A DNA stretch of 36,704 nt from Hymenobacter glacieicola (GTDB lineage Bacteria > Bacteroidota > Bacteroidia > Cytophagales > Hymenobacteraceae), in NCBI RefSeq assembly GCF_014640315.1, contig NZ_BMGS01000019.1, positions 1 through 36,704 of the forward strand, written 5' to 3'. The position numbers and the translations under genes were made by a program. The number at the start of each line of letters is the position of its first letter. Positions within the stretch are counted from its first letter, which is position 1. A model generated the notes under the pieces. It made no database searches, was not told where the DNA came from, and was given only the letters and a program-made list of their open reading frames with translations. Of this stretch, positions 7,035-14,364 are shown in pieces.

Positions 7035-8534
7035 ATGCTGAAGGATTGCCGAACCGTATGGGCCAACTGTCTTCGCGTCATCAAGGCAACAATTGGTGAG
7101 CAGAGCTTCCGAACATGGTTTCAACCCATTGTGCCGGTACAGCTCCACAATAACGTCCTGCTGATTCAGGTGCCCAGCACCTATTTCTACGAGTTTCTGG
7201 AGGAGCACTACGTGGAGGAGCTCAAGCGCGCCATCCACCAGGAACTGGGCCCGGAGGGGCGCCTGGAGTACAGCATTGTGGTCGACCAGGGCAACGCCCA
7301 GCAGAAGCCACGCACGCTTAACCTGCCCACCACCCGCAAAGCGGCGGGACCGGCCACTGTTTCTACCTACGCAGCCACCTCCATGGCGGCCAGCGCCATG
7401 ACGGCCTCGGCCCGCAATACGGCGGCCGCCTCCGTGACGCCCGCCCCGGCGCCGCCTACCCTGCGCAACCCCTTCGAGGCCAGCAAAACCATTGAGCGCG
7501 ACTACCTGAAGTCGCAGCTGAACACTACCTATACCTTCGAGAACTACATCGAGGGCGACTGTAACCGCCTGGCGCGCTCGGCGGGCCTTGCCGTAGCCAA
7601 CAAGCCGGGTACTACCTCCTTCAACCCCCTGATGGTGTACGGCGGGGTAGGGCTGGGCAAAACCCACTTGGTGCAGGCCATTGGCAACCACATCAAGGCC
7701 ACGAACCTGGATAAGTTCGTGCTCTACGTGTCGGCTGAGAAGTTTACCAACCAGTTCATTGAGAGCCTGCGCTCCAACGCGGTGCAGGATTTTGCCAATT
7801 TCTACCTGCTGGTCGACATCCTGATTCTGGACGACGTGCAGTTCTTGTCGGGCAAGGATAAAACCCAGGAAATGTTCTTTCACATCTTCAACCACCTGCA
7901 CCAGGCTGGCAAGCAGATTGTGATGACCTCAGACCGGCCCCCGCGCGACCTGGTGGGCCTGGAGGACCGGCTCCTCTCGCGCTTTAAGTGGGGCCTGACC
8001 GCCGACCTGCAAAGCCCCGACTTCGAGACGCGCATGGCCATCATCCAGAACAAGATGCAGCAGGATGGTATCGACATTCCGCCGCAGGTAGTTGAGTACC
8101 TGGCCCACTCGGTGAATACCAACGTGCGGGAGCTGGAAGGCGTGCTGATTTCCCTGGTGGCTCAGAGTAGCCTGAACCGCCGCGAAATTGACCTGGAAAT
8201 GGCCAAGCAGGCGCTTCGTCACATCATTGAGGAAGTGGAGGCCGAAGTAAACCTGGACTTCATCCAGAAAACCTGCGCCGAGTATTTTGGCGTGTCCCTG
8301 GACTTACTGAAGGCCAAAACCCGCAAAAAGGAAGTGGTAACGGCCCGGCAGGTAGCCATGTACTTTGCCAAGGAACACACTACCCACTCCCTGAAAAGCA
8401 TTGGTCACCACTTTGGCGGCCGCGACCATAGCACCGTCATCCACTCCGTGCAAACAGTTTCGGACCTGATTGATTCCGACAAGTCTTTCCGTAGCACCAT
8501 CGTGGAGCTGCGCAAGAAGTTCGCCGGCAAGTAA
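7035..8534 (+). CDS. dnaA: chromosomal replication initiator DnaA
   Basis: This 499-residue protein binds DnaA boxes and opens the replication origin. Domain I (about 1-85, with SFRTWFQPI) is followed by a low-complexity Ala/Thr/Pro-rich linker (about 100-145). The AAA+ domain has Walker A GGVGLGKTH (near 203), Walker B ILILDDVQF (near 265), and an arginine-rich segment with LLSRFKWGL. Domain IV carries the signature FGGRDHSTVIHSV near 460. The ATG at 7035 follows a TTG in frame; I prefer the ATG. It is followed by a strong hairpin terminator. The neighbours are not the usual dnaN/recF and no origin-like box cluster is visible, as is common in Bacteroidota where dnaA and oriC can be apart. 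Confidence 0.97.
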   Translation: MLKDCRTVWANCLRVIKATIGEQSFRTWFQPIVPVQLHNNVLLIQVPSTYFYEFLEEHYVEELKRAIHQELGPEGRLEYSIVVDQGNAQQKPRTLNLPTTRKAAGPATVSTYAATSMAASAMTASARNTAAASVTPAPAPPTLRNPFEASKTIERDYLKSQLNTTYTFENYIEGDCNRLARSAGLAVANKPGTTSFNPLMVYGGVGLGKTHLVQAIGNHIKATNLDKFVLYVSAEKFTNQFIESLRSNAVQDFANFYLLVDILILDDVQFLSGKDKTQEMFFHIFNHLHQAGKQIVMTSDRPPRDLVGLEDRLLSRFKWGLTADLQSPDFETRMAIIQNKMQQDGIDIPPQVVEYLAHSVNTNVRELEGVLISLVAQSSLNRREIDLEMAKQALRHIIEEVEAEVNLDFIQKTCAEYFGVSLDLLKAKTRKKEVVTARQVAMYFAKEHTTHSLKSIGHHFGGRDHSTVIHSVQTVSDLIDSDKSFRSTIVELRKKFAGK

Positions 8535-8555
8535 AACGTTATTCACTCTGGCTGG

Positions 8556-8603
8556 CATGAACAAAGAGCCCGTTTGCTTCAGCAAACGGGCTCTTTGTTC
8601 ATG
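8556..8603. terminator. 23-bp perfect hairpin, bidirectional terminator
   Basis: Arms 8556-8578 and 8581-8603 are perfect reverse complements around a 2-nt spacer (core GAGCCCGTTTGCT / AGCAAACGGGCTC). It lies between the convergent dnaA stop and the end of the minus-strand membrane gene at 8628. T-rich segments lie within the arms rather than in a long tail. The arms are much longer than a typical intrinsic terminator. Confidence 0.8.
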
Positions 8604-8627
8604 GAACCGACGAAAACGGCGGGTGTC

Positions 8628-9110
8628 CTACGCCTGCGTATCGCGCAGGGCTATGTCGTGCTTGGAAGCAAAAGAACGTACCTGCTCCCGCATCAGGCGC
8701 TTGCGGCGGGGGCCTTTCACCTGACGCAGGCTCATGGCATAGGTAGTGCCCTCCTTAAGTTGCACCCGCAGCTGCTGAGGAACCAGCTCCAAAGCAGCAA
8801 TATCCTGAGCTGCGAAGGCCTGCTTGGGGCGGAACAATCCGTCTTTGTGCACGATGTAGGCAGGGGTAAACTCCAGGTAGCTCTGGGTACCGAACACCGG
8901 CGCGTTATGCACCAGCACGTAGCCCAAGTACACCAGGCTAAACACCAGAAACACGTAGTGCAGAAAGTGCATGTCGCTGGCTCCCTCACCCGTTACAATA
9001 AGCGACACGGTGTAGGCAATCCAGAGCAGGCCCAGAAAAAGCTGGCCCCAGAAGGGAATGCGCTGGGTGTTGGCGGGCTGAAGACGAATGCGGGTAGAAT
9101 CAGGATGCAT
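8628..9110 (-). CDS. small membrane protein with two TM segments and a PH-like tail
   Basis: This 160-residue protein of unknown function has two hydrophobic segments: residues about 20-41 (PFWGQLFLGLLWIAYTVSLIV) and about 49-68 (LHYVFLVFSLVYLGYVLVHN). They are joined by a short polar turn containing Gly-Glu-Gly. A soluble beta-rich C-terminal region follows (YLEFTPAYIVHKDGLFRPK), ending in a basic segment (KGPRRKRLMREQ). The arrangement resembles bacterial PH-domain-like membrane proteins, but I would not assign the family. It has its own -7 box 26 nt upstream and ends at the shared hairpin after dnaA. Confidence 0.8.
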   Translation of the reverse strand: MHPDSTRIRLQPANTQRIPFWGQLFLGLLWIAYTVSLIVTGEGASDMHFLHYVFLVFSLVYLGYVLVHNAPVFGTQSYLEFTPAYIVHKDGLFRPKQAFAAQDIAALELVPQQLRVQLKEGTTYAMSLRQVKGPRRKRLMREQVRSFASKHDIALRDTQA

Positions 9111-9135
9111 AGAGGCGTAAAGTCGCTGGGGCCCG

Positions 9136-9143
9136 CAAAAGTA
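9136..9143 (-). promoter_or_regulatory. -7 box for the small membrane protein gene
   Basis: The minus strand reads TACTTTTG, a perfect TAnnTTTG, 26 nt before the ATG at 9110. No clear -33 TTG at the expected spacing. Confidence 0.5.
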
Positions 9144-9251
9144 AGGAGTTCAGCTTGCGTTGTTTCTTTTTCGCGCTTCGTTTTTAGGCAGCACGTTCTC
9201 TGACAGCGCTACTAGCGGCTCCAAACGAGCTTTCAGTAGAAATTGCCAGGG

Positions 9252-9277
9252 AATAAACCACCCGGAAGTGGCTTATT
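9252..9277 (-). terminator. short hairpin overlapping the osmC stop codon
   Basis: AATAA-CCAC and GTGG-TTATT pair around CCGGAA with one mismatch. On the minus strand the stem is followed by TTTATT. It overlaps the TAA of the OsmC gene. Weak, but correctly placed for a terminator. Confidence 0.35.
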
Positions 9278-9701
9278 TCAGGGTAGCGGAGGCCAGTTCC
9301 ATTTCCGGTACGGCGCTTAGTAGCTGCGAAATAGGGCAGTTTTTCTTAGCCGTCTCGGCGTACTGCTGAAACTCCTCCTGCGAAATACCAGCTACCTGGC
9401 CTTCCGTAGTCAGGCTAATTTTAACGATTTTGGGAATCTCACCCGACGTGTCCAGCGTAACCTTCGATTCGGTTTTAATCTGCTGCACCTGCTTGCCGTC
9501 TTTGGTCAGGATGCTGGTCAGGAACATGGTGTAGCAGCCGGCGTGGGCCGCGCCGACCAGCTCCTCGGGGTTCGTGCCCTTCTGCCCCTCAAAACGGGCC
9601 CCCACGGAATACGGCGCCGAAACAGTGCCGCTCTGAGTGGTAATACTGCCGCTGCCCTTGATGTCGCCGTTCCATTCGGCGTTGCCACGCTGATTAATCA
9701 T
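9273..9701 (-). CDS. osmC: OsmC-family peroxiredoxin
   Basis: This 142-residue cytosolic protein belongs to the OsmC/Ohr superfamily of thiol peroxidases, which reduce organic hydroperoxides. The two redox cysteines are present in family context: AAHAGCYTMFLTSIL (peroxidatic Cys) and KKNCPISQLLSA (resolving Cys), with the active-site region GTNPEELVGAAHAGC. Residues 1-40 have the OsmC-type start (NAEWNGDIKGSGSITTQSG). I begin it at the ATG at 9701; a longer in-frame start at 9788 adds residues that do not resemble the family and overlaps the promoter region of the divergent GH3 gene. The RGNAEWNGD opening favours OsmC over Ohr. Confidence 0.92.
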   Translation of the reverse strand: MINQRGNAEWNGDIKGSGSITTQSGTVSAPYSVGARFEGQKGTNPEELVGAAHAGCYTMFLTSILTKDGKQVQQIKTESKVTLDTSGEIPKIVKISLTTEGQVAGISQEEFQQYAETAKKNCPISQLLSAVPEMELASATLK

Positions 9702-9808
9702 AAGAAAGAGAAGTAGAGGTGAAAGTCCGGGAGTAGGTACGCGTACTGCCGGTGAAAGGATGAGCTTGCGCGCCGCTGTTTGGCACAAGGCCTTGCCGGG
9801 AAGCCGTA

Positions 9809-9816
9809 TACTTTTG
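9809..9816 (+). promoter_or_regulatory. -7 box for the GH3 gene
   Basis: TACTTTTG is a perfect TAnnTTTG, 68 nt before the ATG at 9885. It lies downstream of an alternative start codon at 9780, supporting the shorter protein. Confidence 0.5.
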
Positions 9817-9884
9817 CCTTAGCTAACCGCGCGGCGCAAGAAAAACGCTTTCAACTTCCCATCTTCGCACTTTCACTCGTTCCC

Positions 9885-11390
9885 ATGGGCCTGAAATCCA
9901 CCCTGAGCCGGCCCCTGGCCGCCTACATCGCGCACCAGTACCGGCAGTGGCAGCAGGACCCGATTGGCACCCAGCAGCGGGTGCTGCGCGAGCTACTAAC
10001 CCACGGTGCCCGCACCCGCTTCGGCCACGACCATGACCTGGCCGGGGCCCGCACCGCCCAGGACCTGGCTGCCCGCGTGCCCGTGCGCGACTACGAAGGT
10101 CTGGCCCCGTACTTCAACCAAGTGAAAGCCGGAGAGCCCGACGTGCTGTGGCCCGGCAAACCGCTGTATCTGGCCAAAACCAGCGGCACGACCTCCGGGG
10201 CGAAGTACATTCCCATCACCTCCGCCAGCATCCCCAACCACATTAACGGGGCGCGGGATGCCCTGCTGCACTACGTGCATGCCACCGGCAAAAGCCGGTT
10301 TCTGGATGGCAAGCTGATTTTTCTGTCGGGCTCCCCGGAACTGGAAACGGTAGGCGGCATCCACACCGGGCGGCTTTCCGGCATTGCCAACCACCACGTG
10401 CCGCCCTACCTGCGCCGCAACCAGCTGCCCAGCTACCAGACCAATAGCATCGAGGACTGGGAAACCAAGCTGGACCGCATTGTGGAAGAAACACTGCCCC
10501 AGCCGATGACCCTGATTTCGGGGATTCCGCCCTGGGTGCAGATGTACTTCGACCGGATTGTGCAGCGCGCCGGCCGGCCCGTGGGAGAAGTGTTTCCGCA
10601 GTTTGATCTGTTTGTGTACGGCGGCGTGAACTTCGAGCCCTACCGCAAAAAGCTGTTCGATACCATTGGCCGGCCCGTGGACAGCATCGAGCTGTTTCCG
10701 GCCTCCGAAGGCTTTCTGGCTTTCCAGGACGAGCCCGGCAACCCCGGCCTGCTCCTGCTGCTGAACGCCGGTATCTTCTTTGAGTTTGTTCCGGCCGAGC
10801 GGTTCTTCGAGCCCAATCCGCCCCGCCTGACCCTGGCCGACGTGGCGCTGGACCAGCAGTACGCCGTGGTGCTCAACTCCAACGCCGGCCTTTGGGGCTA
10901 CAGCCTCGGCGACACCGTGCGCTTTACCCAGAAATATCCGTTTCGGGTGGTAGTTACGGGCCGCATCAAGCACTTTCTCTCCGCTTTTGGGGAGCACGTC
11001 ATCGGTGAAGAAGTGGAACAGACCTTACGCGGTGCCATGCAGCAGCACCCGGAAGTAGAGGTAGTAGAATTCACGGTAGCGCCTCGCGTCAGCGACGACC
11101 CCGCCGTGCCTTCCCGCCACGAGTGGCTCATCGAGTTTGCCCGCCCGCCCCACGATGCCGCCGCCTTTGCAGCCTCCCTGGATGCCGGCCTGCGCCAGCG
11201 CAACGTGTACTACGACGATTTGCTTCGTGGTAATATCCTGGCGCCGCTGCTGCTCACGCCGCTACCCGTTGGGGCTTTCCAGCGCTACATGAAGAGCCTA
11301 GGCAAGCTGGGCGGCCAGAACAAAGTGCCGCGCCTCAGCAACGACCGGAAGCTAGCGGAGGGGATAACGGGGCTGAGTGAAATAGCGTAA
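9885..11390 (+). CDS. GH3-family acyl-acid amido synthetase-like enzyme
   Basis: This 501-residue protein belongs to the GH3 branch of the acyl-adenylate-forming superfamily, first known from plant auxin- and jasmonate-conjugating enzymes. ATP/AMP-binding motifs are visible: motif I TSGTTSGAKYIPIT (about residues 98-111), motif II ELFPASEG (about 268-275) and motif III YSLGDTVRF (about 338-346). A catalytic Lys region (LGKLGGQNKVPRL) lies at the C-terminus. Members activate a carboxylic acid with ATP and usually transfer it to an amino acid or amine. Bacterial versions are widespread in Bacteroidota and their substrates are mostly unknown. It is divergent from osmC with its own -7 box, and is followed after 8 nt by a small antitoxin-like gene. 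Confidence 0.9.
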   Translation: MGLKSTLSRPLAAYIAHQYRQWQQDPIGTQQRVLRELLTHGARTRFGHDHDLAGARTAQDLAARVPVRDYEGLAPYFNQVKAGEPDVLWPGKPLYLAKTSGTTSGAKYIPITSASIPNHINGARDALLHYVHATGKSRFLDGKLIFLSGSPELETVGGIHTGRLSGIANHHVPPYLRRNQLPSYQTNSIEDWETKLDRIVEETLPQPMTLISGIPPWVQMYFDRIVQRAGRPVGEVFPQFDLFVYGGVNFEPYRKKLFDTIGRPVDSIELFPASEGFLAFQDEPGNPGLLLLLNAGIFFEFVPAERFFEPNPPRLTLADVALDQQYAVVLNSNAGLWGYSLGDTVRFTQKYPFRVVVTGRIKHFLSAFGEHVIGEEVEQTLRGAMQQHPEVEVVEFTVAPRVSDDPAVPSRHEWLIEFARPPHDAAAFAASLDAGLRQRNVYYDDLLRGNILAPLLLTPLPVGAFQRYMKSLGKLGGQNKVPRLSNDRKLAEGITGLSEIA

Positions 11391-11398
11391 CTTGTTCT

Positions 11399-11626
11399 AT
11401 GATTCGCTTCGACAAATCAGCTACTCGCAAAACCTCGTTGCACCACGACCAAGACGCGGATGATGCGGCTTTTTGGCGCTCTAAAAGCGTGGAGGAACGC
11501 ATGGAAGCGCTGGAGTTTTTGCGCCGGCAGGTATACAGTTTCTATTTTCTAGGCAATGGCACAGGCCAACCAGCTTACCGAGGAATACAAAGAGTTTGTC
11601 GAGTTATTAAACGCCAACGAGGTTGA
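11399..11626 (+). CDS. small antitoxin-like protein, 75 aa
   Basis: This 75-residue protein starts MIRFDKSATRKTSL and contains AFWRSKSVEERMEALEFLRRQVY, a Trp/Arg-rich helical segment I associate with small proteins encoded directly upstream of nucleotidyltransferase-like genes in Bacteroidota. This is recollection of a pattern, not a search result. The last 23 codons overlap the start of the next gene (ATG 11556) in another frame. Its tail GIQRVCRVIKRQRG still looks like the natural basic end of such proteins, so both frames in the overlap may be genuinely coding. It could form a toxin-antitoxin-like pair with the following nucleotidyltransferase, now broken. It sits 8 nt after the GH3 stop. 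Confidence 0.6.
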   Translation: MIRFDKSATRKTSLHHDQDADDAAFWRSKSVEERMEALEFLRRQVYSFYFLGNGTGQPAYRGIQRVCRVIKRQRG

Positions 11627-12019
11627 CTATTTGGTGGTGGGAGCGTACGCAGTGGCCCGTTACGGCTACGTCCGAGCCACCGGCGACATTGACGTGTGGG
11701 TGAGGCCAACGCCAGAGAATGCACAACGGGTAGTAACTACGCTCCAGCAGTTTGGGCTAGGTGGGCTAGGATATACAGTAGCGGATTTCAGCGCAGAAGA
11801 CACTATCGTTCAGCTCGGCGTAGCTTCCTTACGCATTGATTTACTGACCTCTGTAGATGGCGTGGAGTCGGTGCCTGCTACGCTAAACGGGAAATAAAAG
11901 TGCTGGATGAAGTCCCCATCAACTTTATTAGCCTGGCAGATTTGCGCCGTAATAAAGCCAGCACCGGCCGCCTGAAGGATCAGCTTGATCTTAGGAATCT
12001 AGAGCAGGCAAATGAGTAG
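11556..12019 (+). pseudogene. frameshifted nucleotidyltransferase-like gene (MNT/AbiEii type)
   Basis: The N-terminal 113 codons (11556-11897) encode a nucleotidyltransferase-fold protein: VDYLVVGAYAVARYGYVRATGDIDVWVRP has the strand-helix-G...DxD layout of MNT/AbiEii-like enzymes, with acidic residues in GDIDVW. This frame reaches a premature TAA after LNGK. The rest of the protein is present in another frame, 11885-12019, reading KREIKVLDEVPINFISLADLRRNKAS and ending LRNLEQANE before TAG. FISLADLRRNKA...GRLKDQLDL is the usual C-terminal signature of this family. One indel near 11880-11890 therefore splits the gene. It may be a true pseudogene or a sequencing error; the four-A run at 11896-11899 lies just after the break. 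Confidence 0.8.
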
Positions 12020-12025
12020 TGCAAC

Positions 12026-12457
12026 ATGAATCAAGGAGCTATTAGGATCAGTGCCAGCATGGATGAGCACGGCTATGGTTGGGGTTGTTTTGATGTTACC
12101 ATCAGCAAAGGAGAAACTACAACACACCTCACCTTCTTCGCCGATGAAGACACTTGGAAAGATTTCGGTAAGGAATTGAGTTGTTTTCCTGTTGCTGTTT
12201 CAGCAACTGTAAGTTTTGAAGCTGGGATAATTGATACGTCCGACAGCTACCTCAAACTGCAGGCATATTGCTTTGATGCTTATGGGCACGCAGCTATCCG
12301 CGTGTCTGTAGATAACAGAAAGCCCGACCCCGACCGGTGTAAGCTAGCGTTTTCAATACCAGCCGAAATAGCTTCCATTAACCGTTTAGGTCACCTCTTG
12401 CGTAACTGGCGAGCAGAAAATAATACAGAAATCCTGTGGCAGGCCCAGACCAGCTAA
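12026..12457 (+). CDS. hypothetical protein, 143 aa
   Basis: I do not recognise this protein. It is predicted to be mainly beta-stranded, with alternating hydrophobic stretches (GCFDVTISKGETTTHLTFFAD, YLKLQAYCFDAYGHAAIRVSV) and one C-terminal helix (IASINRLGHLLRNWRAEN). There is no signal peptide or membrane segment. The layout reminds me of small single-domain immunity-type proteins, but this is only a shape resemblance. It begins 6 nt after the broken nucleotidyltransferase, and its TAA overlaps the ATG of the following GreA-like gene (TAATG), so the two are probably translationally coupled. Base composition is more AT-rich than that of dxr or GH3 nearby, in keeping with an accessory islet. 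Confidence 0.65.
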   Translation: MNQGAIRISASMDEHGYGWGCFDVTISKGETTTHLTFFADEDTWKDFGKELSCFPVAVSATVSFEAGIIDTSDSYLKLQAYCFDAYGHAAIRVSVDNRKPDPDRCKLAFSIPAEIASINRLGHLLRNWRAENNTEILWQAQTS

Positions 12458-12903
12458 TGACAAAACCCCACCTCCACGCCCTGTGCCTGGCCTACGTGCA
12501 GGAGCGCATCGAAGCCTGCCAGGCCGCTATTGATGCAGCCCAGGAATCGGCTAACTCCGAAACCAAGAGCAGCGCCGGCGACAAGTACGAAACTGGCCGC
12601 GCCATGGCCCAGAACGAGCGGGACCGGAACGCCGTGCAGCTCCAGCAGGCCCGCCAGCTCCTGGCCGAAGTCCAGCGCATCAACCCCGACCTGCCCTGCG
12701 ACACCGTGCGGCCCGGCGCCCTTGTGGCTACCAGTATGGGCCGGTTCTACATCAGCATCAGCGCCGGTAAGCTCACGGTCGACGGGCAGGACTACTTCGC
12801 CGTGTCGGGGGCCGCGCCGGTGGCGGCGGCCCTGAGCGGCAAGCGGGCCGGCGAGCAAGCCGTGTTCAACGGCAAGCCTGTCCAGATACGCGGTATTCAG
12901 TAG
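12457..12903 (+). CDS. GreA/GreB-like coiled-coil protein
   Basis: This 148-residue cytosolic protein has an N-terminal helical hairpin (about 1-75: YVQERIEACQAAIDAAQESAN ... ETGRAMAQNERDRNAVQLQQARQLLAEV). A beta-rich C-terminal domain with GALVATSMGRFYISISAGKLTVDG follows, the architecture of GreA-type transcript-cleavage or polymerase secondary-channel proteins. The hairpin tip contains acidic Glu/Asp residues (SAGDKYETGR). Such short Bacteroidota relatives are often annotated, wrongly, as 3-oxoacyl-ACP synthase. I start it at the ATG overlapping the preceding stop (12457) rather than at 12436. A role at RNA polymerase is inferred from shape only. Confidence 0.65.
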   Translation: MTKPHLHALCLAYVQERIEACQAAIDAAQESANSETKSSAGDKYETGRAMAQNERDRNAVQLQQARQLLAEVQRINPDLPCDTVRPGALVATSMGRFYISISAGKLTVDGQDYFAVSGAAPVAAALSGKRAGEQAVFNGKPVQIRGIQ

Positions 12904-12998
12904 ACCTCTGGCAGGGGCGCTCGTTGCCCCTGACGTGAGCGGGGAACAGGGGGGCCTGCGGCTTCTACTGCCAATGGCCGCAACTGCGGGGCTTCGTG

Positions 12999-13006
12999 TA
13001 ACTTTG
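12999..13006 (+). promoter_or_regulatory. -7 box for dxr
   Basis: TAACTTTG is a perfect TAnnTTTG, 24 nt before the dxr ATG at 13031. No obvious -33 TTG. A short GC-rich hairpin (12912-12932, CAGGGGC/GCCCCTG) between it and the preceding gene may be a weak terminator. Confidence 0.55.
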
Positions 13007-13030
13007 TGGTAGTCCTGCTCTTTCTCTATT

Positions 13031-14206
13031 ATGCCCTCTGAAATTCCCAAGCGCGTCACCCTGCTCGGCTCCACCGGCTCCATCGGCACCCAGGCCCTGG
13101 ACGTGCTGCGCGCCCAGCCCGGCAAGTTTACTGTCACGGCCCTGTCGGCCCAGTCCAACGCCGAGCTGCTGGTGCAGCAGGCCCGCGAATTTCGGCCCGC
13201 GGCGGTGGTTATCGGCGACGAGGCCAAGTATGCCGCTGTAAAAGCAGCCCTGGCCCACCAACCCGAAACGGAAGTGCTGACGGGCACTACCGCCCTGGCC
13301 GACGTGGCCGGCCGCGAGGATGCCGATGTGGTGCTCACGGCCATGGTGGGCTACGCCGGGTTGCTACCCACGGTACGCGCCATCCGGGCCGGCAAAACCA
13401 TTGCGCTGGCCAACAAGGAAACCCTGGTGGTAGCCGGCCAGCTGATTACGGATCTGGTAAAGGAGCACGGCGTGGGGCTGTACCCCGTCGATTCTGAGCA
13501 CTCCGCCATCTTCCAATGCCTGGTAGGGGAGGAGCGTAACCCCATCGAAAAAATTATCCTCACGGCTTCGGGTGGGCCGTTCCGCGGCCGCAGCCGCGAG
13601 CAGCTGGCCCTGGTCACCAAGGCCCAGGCCCTGAAGCACCCCAACTGGGACATGGGCGCCAAAATCACCATCGACTCGGCCTCGCTCATGAACAAGGGCC
13701 TGGAGGTGATTGAAGCCAAGTGGCTGTTTGGCCTGCGCGACGAGCAGATTGAAGTGGTAGTGCACCCGCAAAGCATCATCCACTCCCTGGTGCAGTTCGA
13801 GGATGGCTCCCTGAAAGCCCAGCTCGGCCTGCCCGACATGAAGCTCCCGATTCAGTACGCCCTGGGCTACCCCCAGCGCCTGCCCAGCCAGTTTCCGCGC
13901 TTCAGCTTCCTGGATTACCCCCAGCTTACCTTCGAGCCGGCCGACACCAGCACCTTCCGCAACTTGGCGCTGGCCTTTGAGGCCATGCAGCGGGCCGGCA
14001 ACGCCCCGTGCGTATTGAACGCCGCCAACGAGGTAGCCGTAGCCGCCTTCCTGCGCGACGAAATCGGGTTCCTGGAAATGTCGGAGGTGGTAGAAACTAG
14101 CCTCGCGCGGGTTTCGTACCTTGCCGCCCCGACCTTGGAAGACTACGTGCAAACCGACCTGGAAACGCGCCGCGTGGCGCAGGAGCTGGTGGGGGCCCGT
14201 GCCTGA
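13031..14206 (+). CDS. dxr: 1-deoxy-D-xylulose-5-phosphate reductoisomerase
   Basis: This 391-residue enzyme converts DXP to 2-C-methyl-D-erythritol 4-phosphate with NADPH, the second step of the MEP isoprenoid pathway. The NADPH loop LLGSTGSIGTQ lies at residues 11-21. ALANKETLVVAG, VDSEHSAIFQCL (metal and substrate contacts, about residue 153) and TIDSASLMNKGLEVIEA (about 212-228) are typical. VVHPQSIIHSLVQFEDGSLKAQLGLPDM and the C-terminal helical domain complete it. The length is normal. It has its own -7 box at 12999 and no other MEP-pathway gene nearby. Downstream, the spacer before rseP holds an inverted 7-nt repeat. Confidence 0.97.
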   Translation: MPSEIPKRVTLLGSTGSIGTQALDVLRAQPGKFTVTALSAQSNAELLVQQAREFRPAAVVIGDEAKYAAVKAALAHQPETEVLTGTTALADVAGREDADVVLTAMVGYAGLLPTVRAIRAGKTIALANKETLVVAGQLITDLVKEHGVGLYPVDSEHSAIFQCLVGEERNPIEKIILTASGGPFRGRSREQLALVTKAQALKHPNWDMGAKITIDSASLMNKGLEVIEAKWLFGLRDEQIEVVVHPQSIIHSLVQFEDGSLKAQLGLPDMKLPIQYALGYPQRLPSQFPRFSFLDYPQLTFEPADTSTFRNLALAFEAMQRAGNAPCVLNAANEVAVAAFLRDEIGFLEMSEVVETSLARVSYLAAPTLEDYVQTDLETRRVAQELVGARA

Positions 14207-14270
14207 CACCCTGGCTGGAACGGGCACTACCCTTGGGTTCGGTGCGTTGTTTGTCGTACCGGGCGATTAG

Positions 14271-14298
14271 GTGAACTCTGACAGGCGACGGGTAAAGA
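14271..14298. repeat. degenerate 7-nt repeats, left arm of a gene-free element
   Basis: The + strand divides into GTGAACT, CTGACAG, GCGACGG, GTAAAGA, degenerate versions of the GTGACAG unit seen at 2398. A 7-nt spacer separates it from the inverted array at 14306. Confidence 0.45.
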
Positions 14299-14305
14299 AG
14301 TAAGC

Positions 14306-14340
14306 CTGTCACCAGTCACTGTTCACCTGTCACTATTCAC
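14306..14340. repeat. five tandem 7-nt repeats, right arm (CTGTCAC type)
   Basis: Units are CTGTCAC, CAGTCAC, TGTTCAC, CTGTCAC, TATTCAC, exactly five in register, the same count and orientation as the array at 2829-2863. Weaker units (CTCATCA, TCTAATT, ACCTCAT) continue to the rseP start. Confidence 0.65.
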
Positions 14341-14364
14341 CTCATCATCTAATTACCTCATCTT

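Noticed and set aside
6849..7901. 350-codon minus-strand frame opposite dnaA
   Set aside because: Covers dnaA N-terminal coding sequence; low-complexity Gly/Arg stretch comes from the reversed Ala/Thr linker of DnaA.
9996..10997. 333-codon minus-strand frame opposite the GH3 gene
   Set aside because: Antisense shadow of a gene with intact adenylation motifs.
13364..14227. 287-codon minus-strand frame opposite dxr
   Set aside because: Antisense shadow; dxr is complete and conserved.
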